8,155 nucleotides of DNA from Cellvibrionales bacterium UBA4435 (GTDB lineage Bacteria; Pseudomonadota; Gammaproteobacteria; Pseudomonadales; Porticoccaceae). Below, piece by piece: positions 1-5,618 of this stretch. The translations under genes and the position numbers were made by a program. The stretch lies in contig DGPR01000014.1 of the NCBI GenBank assembly GCA_002390525.1, positions 1 to 8,155 of the forward strand. Reading direction: 5' to 3'. Positions within the stretch are counted from its first letter, which is position 1; the number at the start of each line of letters is the position of its first letter. The notes under the pieces are model-generated. The model was given only the letters and a program-made list of their open reading frames with translations. It had not been told where the DNA came from and did not search any database.

Positions 1-195
1 ACGGATGACAAAGATATACAAAATGGAAGCAGATTTATGAAGGAAGGGATTCAGGTGGCTGCAGGAATTCCCTTAATGTGTGACGAAGACGATAATTTTC
101 GGACATTTAGAATAGGTTTATTTGGCCTAGATAAGCTCCACAACATTGAAAGAACAGTACACCACTTAGAATCTGCTATTGATCGGATACTCTAA
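1..195 (+). CDS. Class V aminotransferase, C-terminal fragment (alanine/serine-glyoxylate aminotransferase type)
   Basis: The window opens inside this gene. The visible 64 codons run in frame 1 and end at TAA 193-195. The peptide has AAGIPLMCDEDDNF, FRIGLFGLDKL and a closing HHLESAIDRIL helix. This matches the end of the small C-terminal domain of fold-type I, PLP-dependent class V aminotransferases of the alanine/serine-glyoxylate group, where an R-I-G-x-F-G motif is followed by a helix containing V--L--A. By family knowledge such enzymes transfer an amino group from alanine or serine to glyoxylate in the cytoplasm. The PLP lysine and substrate-binding regions lie left of the window, so the substrate cannot be assigned. 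The gene converges on the DUF4399 gene with 23 bp between them, and I see no clear hairpin terminator there. The family is fairly sure, the exact enzyme is not. Confidence 0.65.
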   Translation, partial: TDDKDIQNGSRFMKEGIQVAAGIPLMCDEDDNFRTFRIGLFGLDKLHNIERTVHHLESAIDRIL

Positions 196-218
196 GCCTA
201 GTTTATTTTTGGTAGTTT

Positions 219-665
219 TTACTCAACGTTGATAATTATTTTTTTAGATACAACACTTTTTTTAAACTGCATATGATAATGATCACCAAGCATTAGCTGT
301 AAAGTATGTGTTCCTGGAGTTAAATTTACCGATGTCTCTGTTTGACCTGCCCCAAAATGACGGTGTCTTTCATCACTTGGAATAGGTAAATTCTTATCTG
401 GTAGAATATCAAGATCGATAAGCAAGTGGTGGTGTCCAGTGTTTGCCATTTCAACACCTGCAGGTGCAACACCCATACCTGAAAGACCAAAAATTATTTT
501 TATGGGATTTTTTACAGTGGATCCATCAGTTGGTGAAATAATATAAAGTTTCGGAGGTATATCTTGTTGCGAAACACTGCTTTGAACTATGCCTGTTAAT
601 GACAAAAGAATGATGAAAAACAAGAAATTCGAATATTGAAATTTTTTTTCTTTCACAAATAACAT
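219..665 (-). CDS. Secreted DUF4399 family protein, histidine-rich
   Basis: This 148-aa protein has a Sec-type signal peptide: a basic start (K5, K7, K8), a hydrophobic stretch at about 14-28, and likely cleavage around 30-34. The rest is one small domain matching DUF4399: a short beta segment near 38-44, FGLSGMGVAPAGVE at 59-72, NTGHHHLLID at 76-85, a P-I-P-x-D-E-R-H-R-H-F-G stretch at 95-105, GQTET near 107-111, and PGTHTLQLMLGDHYH at 117-131. Eight histidines (78, 79, 80, 101, 103, 120, 129, 131) sit in the conserved core. This suggests, but does not prove, a periplasmic metal site. The ATG at 665 has a good AGGAG seven bases upstream. It lies 35 bp downstream of bolA on the same strand, so the two are probably co-transcribed. 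The family has no established function and I assign none. Confidence 0.85.
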   Translation of the reverse strand: MLFVKEKKFQYSNFLFFIILLSLTGIVQSSVSQQDIPPKLYIISPTDGSTVKNPIKIIFGLSGMGVAPAGVEMANTGHHHLLIDLDILPDKNLPIPSDERHRHFGAGQTETSVNLTPGTHTLQLMLGDHYHMQFKKSVVSKKIIINVE

Positions 666-700
666 ATAACATCTCCTGATATTTTACTAAAATTTAAATT

Positions 701-1009
701 CTATCGACCTCCACCAATACAATTTGGAGATTCTGGAATATTGGAATTTGAACTCCACTCATCTGGTGTATATGTATTTAGAGCTAATGCATGCAAACCG
801 TTCTTTAGCTCATAGGCAAGCAACCCATAAATTATCTGGTGTCTTTTAACTAATGATTTTTTTTCAAATAAAGCACTTACTACTAATATTTTGAAATGTG
901 TTTCTGAATCTCTCGGAACGGAGTGCTTAAAGCTCTCGTTGTAAATCTCCAAAACAATTGGGGATAAAGAATCTTTTAATTTTTGTTCAATGTTCTGATA
1001 TATTTTCAT
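701..1009 (-). CDS. bolA: BolA family protein
   Basis: This 102-aa protein covers the whole BolA fold. IEQKLKDSLSPIVLEIYNES (7-26) is the first helix and strand. The stretch H29-S30-V31-P32, S35-E36-T37-H38-F39-K40 and L42-V43-V44-S45 follows. RHQIIYGLLAYEL (56-68) is the nucleic-acid-binding-like helix, and HALALNTYTPDEW (73-85) closes the domain with its conserved histidine (H73). Along its length it resembles the canonical E. coli BolA rather than the shorter YrbA/IbaG type. By family knowledge BolA pairs with monothiol glutaredoxins to hold [2Fe-2S] clusters and also acts as a stress and morphology regulator in the cytoplasm. The ATG at 1009 has only a weak ribosome site nearby, but the start fits the family length. 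sohB lies 108 bp upstream on the same strand, with an inverted repeat between, and the DUF4399 gene follows after 35 bp. Confidence 0.93.
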   Translation of the reverse strand: MKIYQNIEQKLKDSLSPIVLEIYNESFKHSVPRDSETHFKILVVSALFEKKSLVKRHQIIYGLLAYELKNGLHALALNTYTPDEWSSNSNIPESPNCIGGGR

Positions 1010-1045
1010 GAAGTGTAGCTGAAACCTAGTCTAAAAAATTAAAAT

Positions 1046-1051
1046 ATTATA
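1046..1051 (-). promoter_or_regulatory. Possible -10 element upstream of bolA
   Basis: The minus strand reads TATAAT here, a perfect sigma-70 type -10, 37 bp before the bolA ATG. No good -35 is seen at 16-18 bp. That position falls on the nearer arm of the inverted repeat at 1066-1114, so an activator or repressor site is possible. The region is very AT-rich, so a chance match is likely enough to keep confidence low. Confidence 0.25.
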
Positions 1052-1065
1052 TATTTATAAAAATT

Positions 1066-1114
1066 ATCGTTAGCTATTCTTGATTTACAATAGTCTATTT
1101 AAACAGCTAACGAT
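1066..1114 (-). terminator. 10-bp inverted repeat after sohB: possible terminator or operator
   Basis: ATCGTTAGCT at 1066-1075 is the exact reverse complement of AGCTAACGAT at 1105-1114. A 29-base AT-rich loop separates the arms. On the minus strand the first arm begins three bases after the sohB stop codon (1120-1118), and the second arm is followed by AATTTTTA. This resembles a Rho-independent terminator of sohB, but the loop is far longer than usual and the stem only moderately GC-rich. The alternative is a pair of operator half-sites before bolA, since the nearer arm lies where a -35 would be for the TATAAT at 1051-1046. The repeat is certain; its role is inferred. Confidence 0.45.
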
Positions 1115-1117
1115 TAA

Positions 1118-2149
1118 CTAACTAGATAAATTGGTATCTCTCGAAAATATCCTACTCCACCACTTTTTTAGTAATCTATCAATACTTGCTTCTGTGGCGA
1201 ACCCTATTTTTTCTGATAAGGTTTTAGGCGTAGCATAAACTACTTTATATACGTCTGTATCGGTTGTTTTATCAAGAAGATATTCATCGCTCGTTAATAT
1301 CTCATCAACAAGGCCCTTAGTAATAGCCTCGGTACCGAGCCATACCTCACCTGTTGCTATACTGTTTATGTCCACATTCGGCCTATGTTCAGAAACAAAG
1401 TTCTTAAAAAGTCTGTGAGTGTTATCTAAGTCGTCAATAAATTTATCTCTATCTTTTTGTGTGTTTTCCCCAAACATCGTTAATGTTCTCTTATGTGAAC
1501 CAGCAGTATGTAGTTCAATATCAACATCATGTTTTTTTAATAAACGATTGAAATTAGGTAACTGAGCAACTACACCGATTGATCCAATAAAAGAAAAAGG
1601 TGCGCACAGGATCTTATTTGCAACGCAAGCCATCATATACCCGCCACTTGCCGCAACCTTATCCACACAAATAGTCAAATATATATTTTTCTTTTTGATT
1701 CTATTAAGCTGGCTTGATGCAAAACCGTAGCCATGCACCATGCCACCTGAACTTTCCAGCCTGACAACTACTTCGTCGTCATCTCTAGCCTGACCTAATA
1801 TAGCAGTAACCTCTTCCCTGAGCTGTGAAGCTGCTGAGGCCCTAAGATCTCCCTTGAAATCAATCAAAAATATTCTTTTTTTATATAATTTAGATATCTT
1901 CAATTTTTTCTTTTCAGCTTTTCTTTGTTTTTTTACTTCTTTTTTCTCAGACTCGCTAAGTATTGATTCCTCAAGAGATTGACTAGCTTTATTGATACTG
2001 TCATTCAAGTGGGTAACTTTAAGTTCACCTCTATTATTGAGGCGACTTTTAGCACTAAAGCTAGTCAGGCTGGATATAATAATTAAAACGACTGCCACTA
2101 CAGTCACTGCTTTTGCAAAAAATAAGCCGTATTCGAATAAAAAGTCCAA
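1118..2149 (-). CDS. sohB: SohB, inner-membrane peptidase of the S49 family
   Basis: This 343-aa protein is close to the 349 aa of E. coli SohB and collinear with it. It begins with MDFLFEYGLFFAKAVTVVAV, a single membrane segment (about 8-30) that matches the E. coli N-terminus. A lysine-rich linker follows (about 66-92, charged, probably helical), then the S49 peptidase domain from about 92 to 300. The SSGG element is at 133-136. The nucleophile is inferred as Ser168 in A-A-S-G-G-Y-M-M-A, and the general base as Lys220 in A-G-S-H-K-R-T-L-T-M-F-G-E-N. Their 52-residue spacing equals that of the known Ser-Lys dyad in E. coli SohB. The family degrades membrane-associated or signal-peptide-like peptides. 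Its start codon is TTG at 2149-2147, with GGAGA at 2163-2159. No ATG lies in frame near it, and the homologous N-terminus supports this start. It is divergent from nhaB and upstream of bolA. Confidence 0.95.
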   Translation of the reverse strand: MDFLFEYGLFFAKAVTVVAVVLIIISSLTSFSAKSRLNNRGELKVTHLNDSINKASQSLEESILSESEKKEVKKQRKAEKKKLKISKLYKKRIFLIDFKGDLRASAASQLREEVTAILGQARDDDEVVVRLESSGGMVHGYGFASSQLNRIKKKNIYLTICVDKVAASGGYMMACVANKILCAPFSFIGSIGVVAQLPNFNRLLKKHDVDIELHTAGSHKRTLTMFGENTQKDRDKFIDDLDNTHRLFKNFVSEHRPNVDINSIATGEVWLGTEAITKGLVDEILTSDEYLLDKTTDTDVYKVVYATPKTLSEKIGFATEASIDRLLKKWWSRIFSRDTNLSS

Positions 2150-2158
2150 TTGATTAAT

Positions 2159-2163
2159 TCTCC
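2159..2163 (-). promoter_or_regulatory. Ribosome binding site deciding the TTG start of sohB
   Basis: The minus strand reads GGAGA here, nine bases before the TTG at 2149-2147. No ATG or GTG in frame gives a protein beginning at the family N-terminus, so this site and the SohB-like M-[DE]-x-L-x-E-Y-G-L-F start support TTG initiation. Confidence 0.7.
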
Positions 2164-2198
2164 AAATTTTTTACCATGGATAAAATTATTACTAATTA

Positions 2199-2204
2199 AT
2201 TATA
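2199..2204 (-). promoter_or_regulatory. Possible -10 element for sohB
   Basis: The minus strand has a perfect TATAAT 49 bp before the sohB start codon, which would give a leader of roughly 40 bases. No convincing -35 is found at the proper distance: a TTGATA lies only 10 bp upstream. The rest of the 251-bp sohB-nhaB intergenic region (2150-2400) is AT-rich and holds no open frame I would call. Confidence 0.3.
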
Positions 2205-2328
2205 CTACTTTTAATATCAAGCATGATTATATTTATGGTAATATTTTTTAATAAACAATTTAAAGCTAATTATAAAAGGTTTAATCTCCACTATAAAAAA
2301 TCTATTGTAAGCTTTCATAAGGACTACT

Positions 2329-2356
2329 TTGGCATGTACAAACAAAGTGCTAATCT
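2329..2356 (+). promoter_or_regulatory. Candidate sigma-70 promoter for nhaB
   Basis: TTGGCA at 2329-2334 matches the -35 consensus at five of six bases. TAATCT at 2351-2356 follows after a 16-bp spacer but is a poor -10, keeping only the first, second and last consensus bases. Transcription would begin near 2363 and give a leader of about 38 bases. The nhaB ribosome site AAGGGGA (2390-2396) ends four bases before the ATG. This is a manual match only. Confidence 0.3.
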
Positions 2357-2400
2357 ATTAACTATAATCAATAATAATTAAAGAACTAAAAGGGGATCTC

Positions 2401-3912
2401 ATGTCTCAGTCAATTTTTCATGCCTACAGTAAGAATTTCTTAGGCAACTCACCGACTTGGTATAAATACACAATTTTAGCCTTTTTGGTTATTAACCCTA
2501 TAATACTTTTTAGTCCTTTGGGATCTTTTATAACTGGCTGGTGCTTAATTCTAGAGTTTATATTCTGCTTAGCTATGGCATTAAAATGCTATCCACTTCA
2601 ACCAGGGGGACTCTTGGCAATTCAGGCAGTTGCCCTAGAAATGACAAGCCCTAATACAATACTTCATGAAATAGAAGGTAATCTTGAGGTGATTTTACTA
2701 CTCATCTTCATGGTTGCTGGTATCTATTTCATGAGAGATCTTCTTTTATTCACATTTACAAAGATCCTAATTAAAATCCGATCAAAAATAGTATTGTCAC
2801 TATTATTCTGTTTCGCAGGTGCTATTTTGTCAGCTTTCTTGGATGCTCTTACCGTAACTGCAGTACTTATTAGTGTTGCCATTGGTTTTTATTCTGTATA
2901 TCACAAGGTTGCATCTGGTAAAAACTTGCAAGATGAAGCAGGTCACAATCATTCAGATGATATTACTCTTCTTCCAGAAAACCAAGAAAATCTAGAGCAG
3001 TTTCGCTCCTTCTTGAGAAATTTAATTATGCATGGAGCAGTTGGAACAGCATTAGGTGGCGTAACCACTGTTGTTGGGGAACCGCAAAATTTATTAATAG
3101 CAAAAAAAGCTGGCTGGAATTTTATGGAATTTTTCTTCATGATGGCACCTGTCACTATGCCTGTGTTGGTATGCGGTCTGTTAACGTGTGTTCTCCTAGA
3201 AAAGTTACGCTGGTTCGGATACGGCACAATACTACCTGATGCAGTAAGAGCTGTTTTAGAAGAATTTGATGTTGAGCAGTCAAAAAAACTAACAAGCAGT
3301 AACAAGGCAGCTCTTGTTATACAGGCTCTTGTTGCCCTTTTTCTAGTTATAGGACTCGCCCTACATATAGCTCCAGTTGGATTAATTGGGCTATCAGTAA
3401 TTGTTTTACTTACCGCATTTAACGGAGTTATAGAGGAGCATAGACTTGGTCACGCTTTTGAAGAAGCTTTGCCTTTTACGGCGCTACTTGTTGTATTTTT
3501 TGCAATTGTTGCGGTAATACATGATCAACACCTATTCAAGCCTATTATTGATGCGGTACTAGCTATGGAGGTAGGTGTTCAGCCTGTGATGTTTTTTGCA
3601 GCTAATGGTATTCTTTCTGCTATAAGTGATAATGTTTTCGTTGCAACTGTATATATAAACGAAGTGAGGGCCGCTTTGGATGCAGGAACAATCACAAGAG
3701 ATCATTTTGATTTGCTTACTATTGCTATTAACACCGGAACTAATCTTCCAAGCGTTGCGACGCCCAATGGCCAGGCTGCATTTTTGTTTTTGCTCACATC
3801 TGCTTTAGCTCCGCTTATTAGACTGTCGTACGGGAGAATGGTCTATATGGCTTTACCCTATACTATCGTTCTCTCTGTAGTAGGCTGTTGGGCTGTGATA
3901 TATATGTTATAA
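2401..3912 (+). CDS. nhaB: Na+/H+ antiporter NhaB
   Basis: This 503-aa protein (E. coli NhaB is 513) is an integral inner-membrane carrier with roughly a dozen hydrophobic segments. NhaB signatures are clear. The N-terminus [22 protein letters not shown] is shared with the family. The [12 protein letters not shown] segment places Asp148 at the position of the functionally important Asp147 of E. coli. Also present are [25 protein letters not shown] near 407-416, and [12 protein letters not shown] near 449-460. A hydrophilic loop containing HNHSDD lies around 182-187. By family knowledge it exchanges cytoplasmic Na+ (or Li+) for external protons. It has its own strong ribosome site and a divergent neighbour (sohB), and converges on dnaQ with 8 bp between stops. 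A Na+ exchanger fits the NQR maturation genes at the right end. Confidence 0.96.
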   Translation: MSQSIFHAYSKNFLGNSPTWYKYTILAFLVINPIILFSPLGSFITGWCLILEFIFCLAMALKCYPLQPGGLLAIQAVALEMTSPNTILHEIEGNLEVILLLIFMVAGIYFMRDLLLFTFTKILIKIRSKIVLSLLFCFAGAILSAFLDALTVTAVLISVAIGFYSVYHKVASGKNLQDEAGHNHSDDITLLPENQENLEQFRSFLRNLIMHGAVGTALGGVTTVVGEPQNLLIAKKAGWNFMEFFFMMAPVTMPVLVCGLLTCVLLEKLRWFGYGTILPDAVRAVLEEFDVEQSKKLTSSNKAALVIQALVALFLVIGLALHIAPVGLIGLSVIVLLTAFNGVIEEHRLGHAFEEALPFTALLVVFFAIVAVIHDQHLFKPIIDAVLAMEVGVQPVMFFAANGILSAISDNVFVATVYINEVRAALDAGTITRDHFDLLTIAINTGTNLPSVATPNGQAAFLFLLTSALAPLIRLSYGRMVYMALPYTIVLSVVGCWAVIYML

Positions 3913-3920
3913 ATTATTTT

Positions 3921-4643
3921 TTAGGTTAATTTTTTCTTTAGCCATAAACATTCCCCATCGCTATCTAAGTTTATCTTAGATAGCTTTTCTTTATGAGCCA
4001 AAAGCTCTTCTTGACTAGCACGATGTATGATTAACTGAGATCTTTTTTCGCTCACACGTCTTATTTCGTTTTTGATCAGGCCATCATGAGCGTTTCTATT
4101 GGTATCAAGAGCAAAGTCAACTTGGCCACCCGTCATTAACAGGTAAACATCTGCAAGTATCTCTGCATCTAGAAGAGCGCCATGCAAGTCTCTTTTTGAG
4201 TTATCAACAAAATATCTTTTACAAAGCGCATCGAGATTATTTCTTTGCCCCGGGTGCCTCTGGCGTGCCATAACAAGCGTATCAATTACACTACATATAT
4301 CATTGATACGTGTATCAATTTTATTGAGCTTAGCAAACTCATGATCGATAAAACCTATGTCAAAGGGAGCATTATGTATTATTAATTCAGCTCCACTAAT
4401 AAAATCTTGAAATTTTTCATATATAGAGGAAAAGGTTGGTTTATCTGACAGAAATTCAGTTGAGAGACCGTGCACCTCAACCGCCCCCTTATCTATATCT
4501 CTTTCAGGATTTATATACTGATGGTAGTGGTTACCGGTTAACTTTCTATCAACTAGCTCTACGCATCCAATTTCAATGATACGATGATTTTCACTGGGTT
4601 CTAAACCAGTTGTTTCTGTATCTAGTACGATTTGTCTCGCCAT
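3921..4643 (-). CDS. dnaQ: DNA polymerase III epsilon subunit, 3'-5' proofreading exonuclease
   Basis: This 240-aa protein is near the 243 of E. coli DnaQ. It is a DEDDh-type exonuclease: ExoI V-L-D-T-E-T-T-G (Asp8, Glu10), ExoII H-N-A-P-F-D-I-G-F (Asp95), and ExoIII H-G-A-L-L-D-A (His154, Asp159). The R-x-N-L-D-A-L-C-K-R-Y segment before ExoIII is also typical. The C-terminal 55 or so residues are the linker and tail that contact the polymerase alpha subunit, and end in an epsilon-like G-E-C-L-W followed by lysines. It removes mispaired 3' nucleotides during replication as part of the core polymerase. The ATG at 4643 has AAGG nine bases upstream. It sits 62 bp downstream of rnhA on the same strand, so the two may share a transcript. 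In E. coli the same two genes are divergent, with overlapping promoters. Confidence 0.96.
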   Translation of the reverse strand: MARQIVLDTETTGLEPSENHRIIEIGCVELVDRKLTGNHYHQYINPERDIDKGAVEVHGLSTEFLSDKPTFSSIYEKFQDFISGAELIIHNAPFDIGFIDHEFAKLNKIDTRINDICSVIDTLVMARQRHPGQRNNLDALCKRYFVDNSKRDLHGALLDAEILADVYLLMTGGQVDFALDTNRNAHDGLIKNEIRRVSEKRSQLIIHRASQEELLAHKEKLSKINLDSDGECLWLKKKLT

Positions 4644-4705
4644 TAATAATAGCCTTTTTTATTTATTTAAATTTTTGGGGGCTGTTGATATAGATTTAGT
4701 TAAAC

Positions 4706-5143
4706 TTAATTTTTTATCTCATCGATACCTTGATTTGCTAATTGATCTGCTATCTCATTTTCACGGTGACCGCTATGACCTTTAACCCACTTCCAGTTAA
4801 TTAAATGTTCGTTCGATACTTTTTCAAGACGCTGCCATAAATCAACATTTTTCACAGGTTTTTTATTAGCTGTTTTCCATCCACGTTTTTTCCAGCCAGG
4901 CATCCAGGTTGTTATACCCTTTCTTACATATTCAGAATCTGTAGTTAAAATGACATCGGATCTTTCTTTTAATGATCCTAACGCTTCAATAGCAGCCAAT
5001 AATTCCATTCTATTGTTTGTTGTTAGTTTATCACCGCCATAGATTTTTTTTTCATTTGTCCCATATCTTAGTAAAGCACCCCATCCACCTGGCCCAGGGT
5101 TACCTCTGCAGGCTCCATCAGTAAAAATTTCGACTTCTTTCAA
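4706..5143 (-). CDS. rnhA: Ribonuclease HI
   Basis: This 145-aa enzyme (E. coli 155) cleaves the RNA strand of RNA-DNA hybrids: Okazaki primers, R-loops and misincorporation sites. All catalytic residues are present in the expected order: Asp9 (I-F-T-D-G-A), Glu47 (N-N-R-M-E-L), Asp69 (T-T-D-S-E-Y), His123 (V-K-G-H-S-G-H) and Asp133 (E-I-A-D-Q-L-A). The basic handle [14 protein letters not shown] lies at 84-97. I chose the TTG at 5143-5141: it has a perfect AGGAG seven bases upstream, and the resulting [11 protein letters not shown] aligns with E. coli M-L-K-Q-V-E-I-F-T-D-G. The longer ATG frame from 5188 would add 15 residues unlike the family and has no ribosome site. It is followed by dnaQ after 62 bp. 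No convincing promoter was seen upstream. Confidence 0.95.
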   Translation of the reverse strand: MKEVEIFTDGACRGNPGPGGWGALLRYGTNEKKIYGGDKLTTNNRMELLAAIEALGSLKERSDVILTTDSEYVRKGITTWMPGWKKRGWKTANKKPVKNVDLWQRLEKVSNEHLINWKWVKGHSGHRENEIADQLANQGIDEIKN

Positions 5144-5150
5144 ACGTATA

Positions 5151-5155
5151 CTCCT
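5151..5155 (-). promoter_or_regulatory. Ribosome binding site deciding the TTG start of rnhA
   Basis: The minus strand reads AGGAG here with a seven-base spacer before TTG at 5143-5141. This is the best ribosome site in the neighbourhood. It favours the TTG start over the in-frame ATG at 5188. Confidence 0.8.
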
Positions 5156-5303
5156 AAGTTTTTTAACTGCGAGCCTCAAAAAAAACAAAATTTTTATTTA
5201 CATCTTTTGAGATATTAAATGTTTTTCAAGCCTTATAGGCTTAGAATACTGGTCAAGGAACATATTTTTTTAAGGATAATATAAGATATACCAAATAAAA
5301 TTT

Positions 5304-5435
5304 GATGCTTATCATTCCATGAGACCCAATATCTGCAATTATTTTACTCAAAATATTGCATTCTTATAATATTAAATACTTTTCATATTAACTTTTTAAC
5401 CAATATTGAGTCTCCCTATAAGCGGTCTCTGGTAA
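5304..5435 (-). pseudogene. Possible decayed remnant of a yafS-type methyltransferase gene
   Basis: Read on the minus strand from 5435, one frame gives LPETAYRETQYWLKS, a stop, YEKYLIL, a stop, then ECNILSKIIADIGSHGMISI. Ignoring the two TAA codons (5390-5388 and 5366-5364), this follows the pattern I recall for the N-terminus of YafS-like SAM-methyltransferase proteins: W-L, a short gap, L-G-x-x-L-L-x-x-E, then x-x-x-L and a turn with G before a beta strand. The second stop falls on an expected glutamate, where GAA to TAA is one change. Place and orientation also fit: yafS lies divergent from gloB, next to rnhA, in E. coli. No methyltransferase core is visible after 5304, where further stops occur. 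The match is short and made by eye. Confidence 0.3.
5305..5316 (+). repeat. 12-bp direct repeat, copy 1
   Basis: ATGCTTATCATT occurs here and again at 5475-5486, with starts 170 bp apart in the same intergenic region. The reverse complement, AATGATAAGCAT, is loosely like half of a Fur-type site, but the second half is poor in both copies. This copy lies inside the methyltransferase-like remnant. It may be chance in AT-rich DNA. Confidence 0.3.
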
Positions 5436-5474
5436 AAATTATCGTTCTCTTTAAATTTTTTTAGCTTACTAAAT

Positions 5475-5486
5475 ATGCTTATCATT
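5475..5486 (+). repeat. 12-bp direct repeat, copy 2
   Basis: This is the second identical copy of ATGCTTATCATT, 132 bp upstream of the gloB start. Its flanks do not match those of copy 1. A role as an operator for gloB or rnhA is possible but unsupported beyond the repetition. Confidence 0.3.
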
Positions 5487-5587
5487 TGTAATTCCAGCAT
5501 AAAAATATTAATAGGTTAATTTAATATAGTTTTCTTCTTTGATTTATTTCATTATTTCTTAATAACTGGTCATTTAATAGTTTATTA

Positions 5588-5593
5588 TATAAT
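5588..5593 (+). promoter_or_regulatory. Possible -10 element for the gloB-mltD operon
   Basis: A perfect TATAAT lies 25 bp before the gloB ATG, so transcription would begin near 5600 with a leader of about 19 bases, enough for the AAGAG ribosome site at 5609-5613. The -35 position holds only a weak CTGGTC (5566-5571) at a 16-bp spacing. AT-richness makes a chance -10 possible. Confidence 0.35.
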
Positions 5594-5618
5594 TATGAAA
5601 TAAACGATTAAGAGTTAT

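Larger units (their letters stand above)
5144..5618. other. 475-bp rnhA-gloB intergenic region without an intact gene
   Basis: The region is very AT-rich and separates divergent rnhA and gloB. It holds the rnhA ribosome site (5151-5155), a 5-bp inverted repeat AAGCC/GGCTT at 5228-5242 with no following T tract, a methyltransferase-like remnant on the minus strand (5304-5435), a 12-bp direct repeat (5305-5316 and 5475-5486), and a perfect TATAAT before gloB (5588-5593). No tRNA, known riboswitch or small-RNA pattern was recognised. In E. coli the gene yafS occupies this place. Confidence 0.7.

Noticed and set aside
1058..1071. 14-bp sequence TAAAAATTATCGTT, identical to 5433-5446
   Set aside because: It is AT-rich, and one such exact match is about what chance gives in 8 kb of this composition by a rough estimate. 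The flanks do not match.
2150..2400. Search for a small gene or riboswitch in the sohB-nhaB gap
   Set aside because: No frame with a ribosome site and sensible composition was found, nor any recognisable conserved RNA structure.
2949..3305. 118-codon open frame on the minus strand inside nhaB
   Set aside because: It is fully contained in nhaB, which has clear family motifs over the same bases. The translation has low-complexity serine/threonine/proline-rich content and resembles no family.
5228..5242. Inverted repeat AAGCC-TTATA-GGCTT upstream of rnhA
   Set aside because: The stem is only 5 bp and no T tract follows on either strand, so neither a terminator nor an operator is supported.
5251..5256. 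TTGACC on the minus strand as a -35 for rnhA
   Set aside because: No -10-like hexamer lies at 15-19 bp; the nearest, CTATAA, is only 12 bp away.
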